From assembly GCA_002471375.1 (NCBI GenBank), contig DKPV01000069.1, positions 1 through 17,085 of the forward strand: 17,085 nucleotides of DNA, read 5' to 3'. Every line of letters begins with the position of its first letter. Positions within the stretch are counted from its first letter, which is position 1. Of this stretch, positions 14,965 to 17,085 are shown in pieces. The stretch is from Flavobacteriales bacterium UBA7325. GTDB lineage: Bacteria > Bacteroidota > Bacteroidia > Flavobacteriales_D > Crocinitomicaceae. The position numbers and the translations under genes are program-made. The notes beneath the pieces are model-generated. The model did no database searches, was not told the origin of the DNA, and was given only the letters and a program-made list of their open reading frames with translations.

Positions 14965-16086
14965 ATGAAATATTTACTCACCTCCTTTTTCTTGATTACG
15001 ACTGCTATCATAGGCTTTTGTCAGGAACTTACCGTAGTTGCAGACCTTCAAGGTTCAACACTGGAAACATCAGGGCTCATCTATTTAGATGGGAGACTAA
15101 TTACGCACAATGATTCAGGCGGTGATCCGATTCTTTATGAACTAGATAGTGTGACGGGGCATGTTTCACGTACTGTTGTAATTGATAATGCAAGCAATAC
15201 TGACTGGGAGGACATTTGTTACGATGATACCTATATATACATTGCTGATTTTGGAAATAACGCGGGAGCTCGGACTGATCTTAAAGTCTATCGCTTGTTA
15301 ATTTCAGATTATCTAACTACACCCAATGATACCGTATCAGTCGACACCATTAACTTCTCTTATCTGGACCAGATTGATTTTACCCCCTCACTCTATACCA
15401 CAAACTTCGATGCAGAAGCAATTATATCGTATCAAGATACTCTCTTGATTTTTACAAAGAACTGGGGGAACAATTGGACAAATGTCTATGCCCTCCCAAA
15501 AAATCCAGGAACATATCAAGTCACTCTCATTGACAGTGTTAATGCTCAAGGACTTGTTTCAGGTGCATCCTACAATGATGTCACAAATACTGTAGCGCTA
15601 TGCGGGTACACTTTTACAGACCCCTTTATTGTCGAAATTAGTAGTTTTACCTCGACCGATTTTTCTAGTGCAATTGTTAATCGTCATGAACTTTCAGTTC
15701 CTGCTGGAAAATCAATTCAGGTCGAAGGTATAACTTGGTTTCAAAATGATCAATGTTACCTAACTGCTGAGCTCAACTTTAATGGAGGAACACCCACACT
15801 CTATCGCGTTGAAATGTCAACATTATCAAACAGTCCTCTTGAGCTAAATGAGGTCCTCATATATCCAAATCCGAATAGAGGTGCATTTTACATCCAATCC
15901 CAATTGGCACTAGCAGGAGGAGAAATAAGTGTCATAGATATGACAGGTAAAAACGTATACCACAAACTACTTGAAGAAAACACTATCAATACTAAGATTA
16001 ATTTGAATTCTGTAGTTCCAGGAATCTATATAATCAATGTACAGGTAGGTAACAACAGCTATAATGACAGTATGATAATTGACTAA
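14965..16086 (+). CDS. Secreted beta-propeller-like protein with T9SS type A sorting domain
   Basis: A 373-residue exported protein. The signal peptide covers residues 1-20 (ends GFCQ). Residues about 21-285 look like a beta-propeller: repeated strand-turn units with acidic loops, including THNDSGGDPILYEL (47-60), NTDWEDICYDD (78-88), YIADFGNNAGARTD (92-105), NFDAEAIISY (147-156) and QVEGITWF (252-259). The acidic loops could bind a metal ion. The C-terminal about 80 residues are a T9SS type A sorting domain: VLIYPNPNRGAFYI (297-310), ISVIDMTGKNVY (321-332), VPGIYIINVQVGN (351-363). The cargo crosses the outer membrane by T9SS and is cleaved at this domain. Enzymatic function is not evident. 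Confidence 0.82.
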   Translation: MKYLLTSFFLITTAIIGFCQELTVVADLQGSTLETSGLIYLDGRLITHNDSGGDPILYELDSVTGHVSRTVVIDNASNTDWEDICYDDTYIYIADFGNNAGARTDLKVYRLLISDYLTTPNDTVSVDTINFSYLDQIDFTPSLYTTNFDAEAIISYQDTLLIFTKNWGNNWTNVYALPKNPGTYQVTLIDSVNAQGLVSGASYNDVTNTVALCGYTFTDPFIVEISSFTSTDFSSAIVNRHELSVPAGKSIQVEGITWFQNDQCYLTAELNFNGGTPTLYRVEMSTLSNSPLELNEVLIYPNPNRGAFYIQSQLALAGGEISVIDMTGKNVYHKLLEENTINTKINLNSVVPGIYIINVQVGNNSYNDSMIID

Positions 16087-16089
16087 TTA

Positions 16090-16490
16090 ATGGTTTTACG
16101 ATACTATAGCGAACCCAAAGAGAAAATTTGTTTACAATTTTTTCCTTGCAAGAACTTTGGGGAAGACACCTCTCTAGATTATGTATACAACCAAAGACCC
16201 TTAACCATTTATCATCAAGATTATCACGACTTATTATTGGAACATTTGAAGGGAATATATCCTATTGGAGACCCAAGAAATAATAAAAAGATTGATTCTT
16301 TTGATCAATGCTTTGACAATTAGATAGGTAAAGTAGATTGGCTAAAAATCAAAGATGAAATCAACTTCAAAATTGGTAGAAATAAGAATCGACCACCAAA
16401 AATCGAATTAGATTTTAACAGAATTTTATTGAATGGCTTGAAATGGGGCTTAAGAACTACGACCTAATCGTAGTAGAAGAAAATCTATAG
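16090..16490 (+). pseudogene. Degraded gene of unknown function (nonsense codon plus frameshift)
   Basis: It opens with ATG at 16090, four bases after the previous stop. The first 77 codons (MVLRYYSEPKEKICLQFF..., then YHQDYHDLLLEHLKGIYPIGDP) end at TAG 16321-16323, but the same frame continues with protein-like sequence (IGKVDWLKIKDEINFKIGRN...). The TAG would be Trp (TGG) in CFDN-stop-IGKVDW. Near 16411-16422 the protein-like reading moves to another frame, which gives FIEWLEMGLKNYDLIVVEENL up to TAG 16488-16490. The combination suggests one reading frame of about 130 residues, now broken. I do not firmly recognise the family. If expressed, only the 77-residue N-terminal piece would be made. 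Confidence 0.55.
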
Positions 16491-16574
16491 CACAGACCGA
16501 CTGCACAATTCGCTGAAACTATCGTTAAGAGCTATCTGAAAGAATTAAGAGTTAACAAGCAGAGTAACCTTTAA

Positions 16575-16993
16575 CTAACAATACAGCAAATGCTCAGTAT
16601 TATATAGTCGGGATGAGAGCGCGACCAATTTCGGCTCTATATCCTTTGATATGACTACGTTTACATTTTTAACAAAGTGCATAATTCACTTTTTCGTTCA
16701 CGATTGAATTCCCCGATGAACCTGTATTAAAGATACCGAAAATTGGTGAATTAGGAGCTTGAATTTGCTTTACATTGGAAACGAGCTAGGTTGTAAGCCC
16801 ATTGTGAAAATATATCTCCACAAAAAATAGCATTTATGACGTATAGCCTACCAATATTCCGTATAAACGGCATAAAACAGTATATTAGTTACGCATATAA
16901 ACAAGTTATAACCAACTAACCACGCCCGAAAATTACAATCTAAAATTAGCTTTGATCAAAATCTTGCAGTTACCAAATACTAATTTAACAAGG
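16575..16993. other. Stretch without a convincing gene
   Basis: No open reading frame of note, RNA gene, terminator or repeat is seen. One stop-to-stop stretch of 25 codons on the plus strand (16685-16762; EFPDEPVLKIPKIGELGA at its end) looks protein-like and might be a gene remnant, but it is too short to claim. CCGT-ATAA-ACGG at 16859-16870 is a four-base-pair hairpin without a T run. The AT-rich, stop-rich make-up fits decaying sequence next to the pseudogene. Confidence 0.5.
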
Positions 16994-17085
16994 TTATGGA
17001 GTTTCCTTGAGTCGTATACGATAGAAAAAACCATACCCACTGCTAAAAGGTCCAACAATTTGTGGAGGAAATCCTGTAGTGTAAT
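16994..17085 (-). CDS. Possible C-terminal end of a minus-strand gene (partial)
   Basis: One minus-strand frame reads in from the right edge as YTTGFPPQIVGPFSSGYGFF and continues with YRIRLKETP to a stop at 16994-16996. The Gly, Pro and aromatic content looks like real protein. Another minus-strand frame is also open here (51 codons, to 16933), so the call is uncertain. No family is recognised. Confidence 0.3.
   Translation of the reverse strand, partial: YTTGFPPQIVGPFSSGYGFFYRIRLKETP

Noticed and set aside
16933..17085. Open minus-strand frame of 51 codons at the right edge
   Set aside because: It competes with the frame ending at 16994, which looks more protein-like; neither has a recognised domain.

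Overview
The window looks like chromosomal DNA of a free-living, AT-rich Bacteroidota species (Flavobacteriales-like; the family cannot be settled from sequence alone). The evidence is three secreted proteins, two of them ending in a type IX secretion (T9SS) type A sorting domain, Bacteroidota-type promoter elements (TAnnTTTG at -7), few Shine-Dalgarno sites, and small lipoproteins such as a DUF4476 protein.

Layout. (1) 1-2112, minus: 5' part of a large secreted protein, with an IgGFc-binding-like N-terminal region followed by about 90-residue tandem repeats; its C-terminus lies off the left edge. (2) 2370-6052: a tRNA-maturation neighbourhood. trmD (m1G37) overlaps a Sua5/TsaC-type threonylcarbamoyl-AMP synthase (t6A37), and a CCA-adding/poly(A)-polymerase-type nucleotidyltransferase lies further on. 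A convergent alpha/beta hydrolase sits between them, with one base separating its stop codon from that of the tsaC-like gene. (3) 6149-10732, plus: a close-packed run of a pRiA4b ORF-3-like protein, a SAM methyltransferase, a secreted TraB/GumN-type protein, an FKBP-type lipoprotein, a secreted EreA/ChaN-like protein and an SRAP (HMCES/YedK) DNA-protein crosslinking protein. Several neighbours overlap by 4-14 nt or sit 2-31 nt apart. (4) 10845-13211, minus: a 788-residue T9SS cargo protein with DNRLRE/CBM96-like, lamin-tail-like and HYR-like domains, with its own promoter and terminator. (5) 13416-14294, plus: sucD, the succinyl-CoA ligase alpha subunit, with a clear terminator, facing a DUF4476 lipoprotein that has its own opposing terminator. 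(6) 14965-16086: a beta-propeller-like T9SS cargo protein. (7) 16090-17085: a decayed gene (two in-frame TAG codons plus a frameshift), then about 400 bases without a convincing gene, and possibly the last 30 codons of a minus-strand gene at the right edge.

Most of the window is ordinary housekeeping and surface-protein content. I do not see a defence system, mobile element, CRISPR array or RNA gene. The best leads are the pair of secreted TraB/EreA/ChaN-superfamily proteins flanking a peptidyl-prolyl isomerase lipoprotein, the domain-within-a-domain architecture of the 788-residue cargo protein, promoters that almost touch the start codons of trmD and cca, and the decaying gene at the right end.
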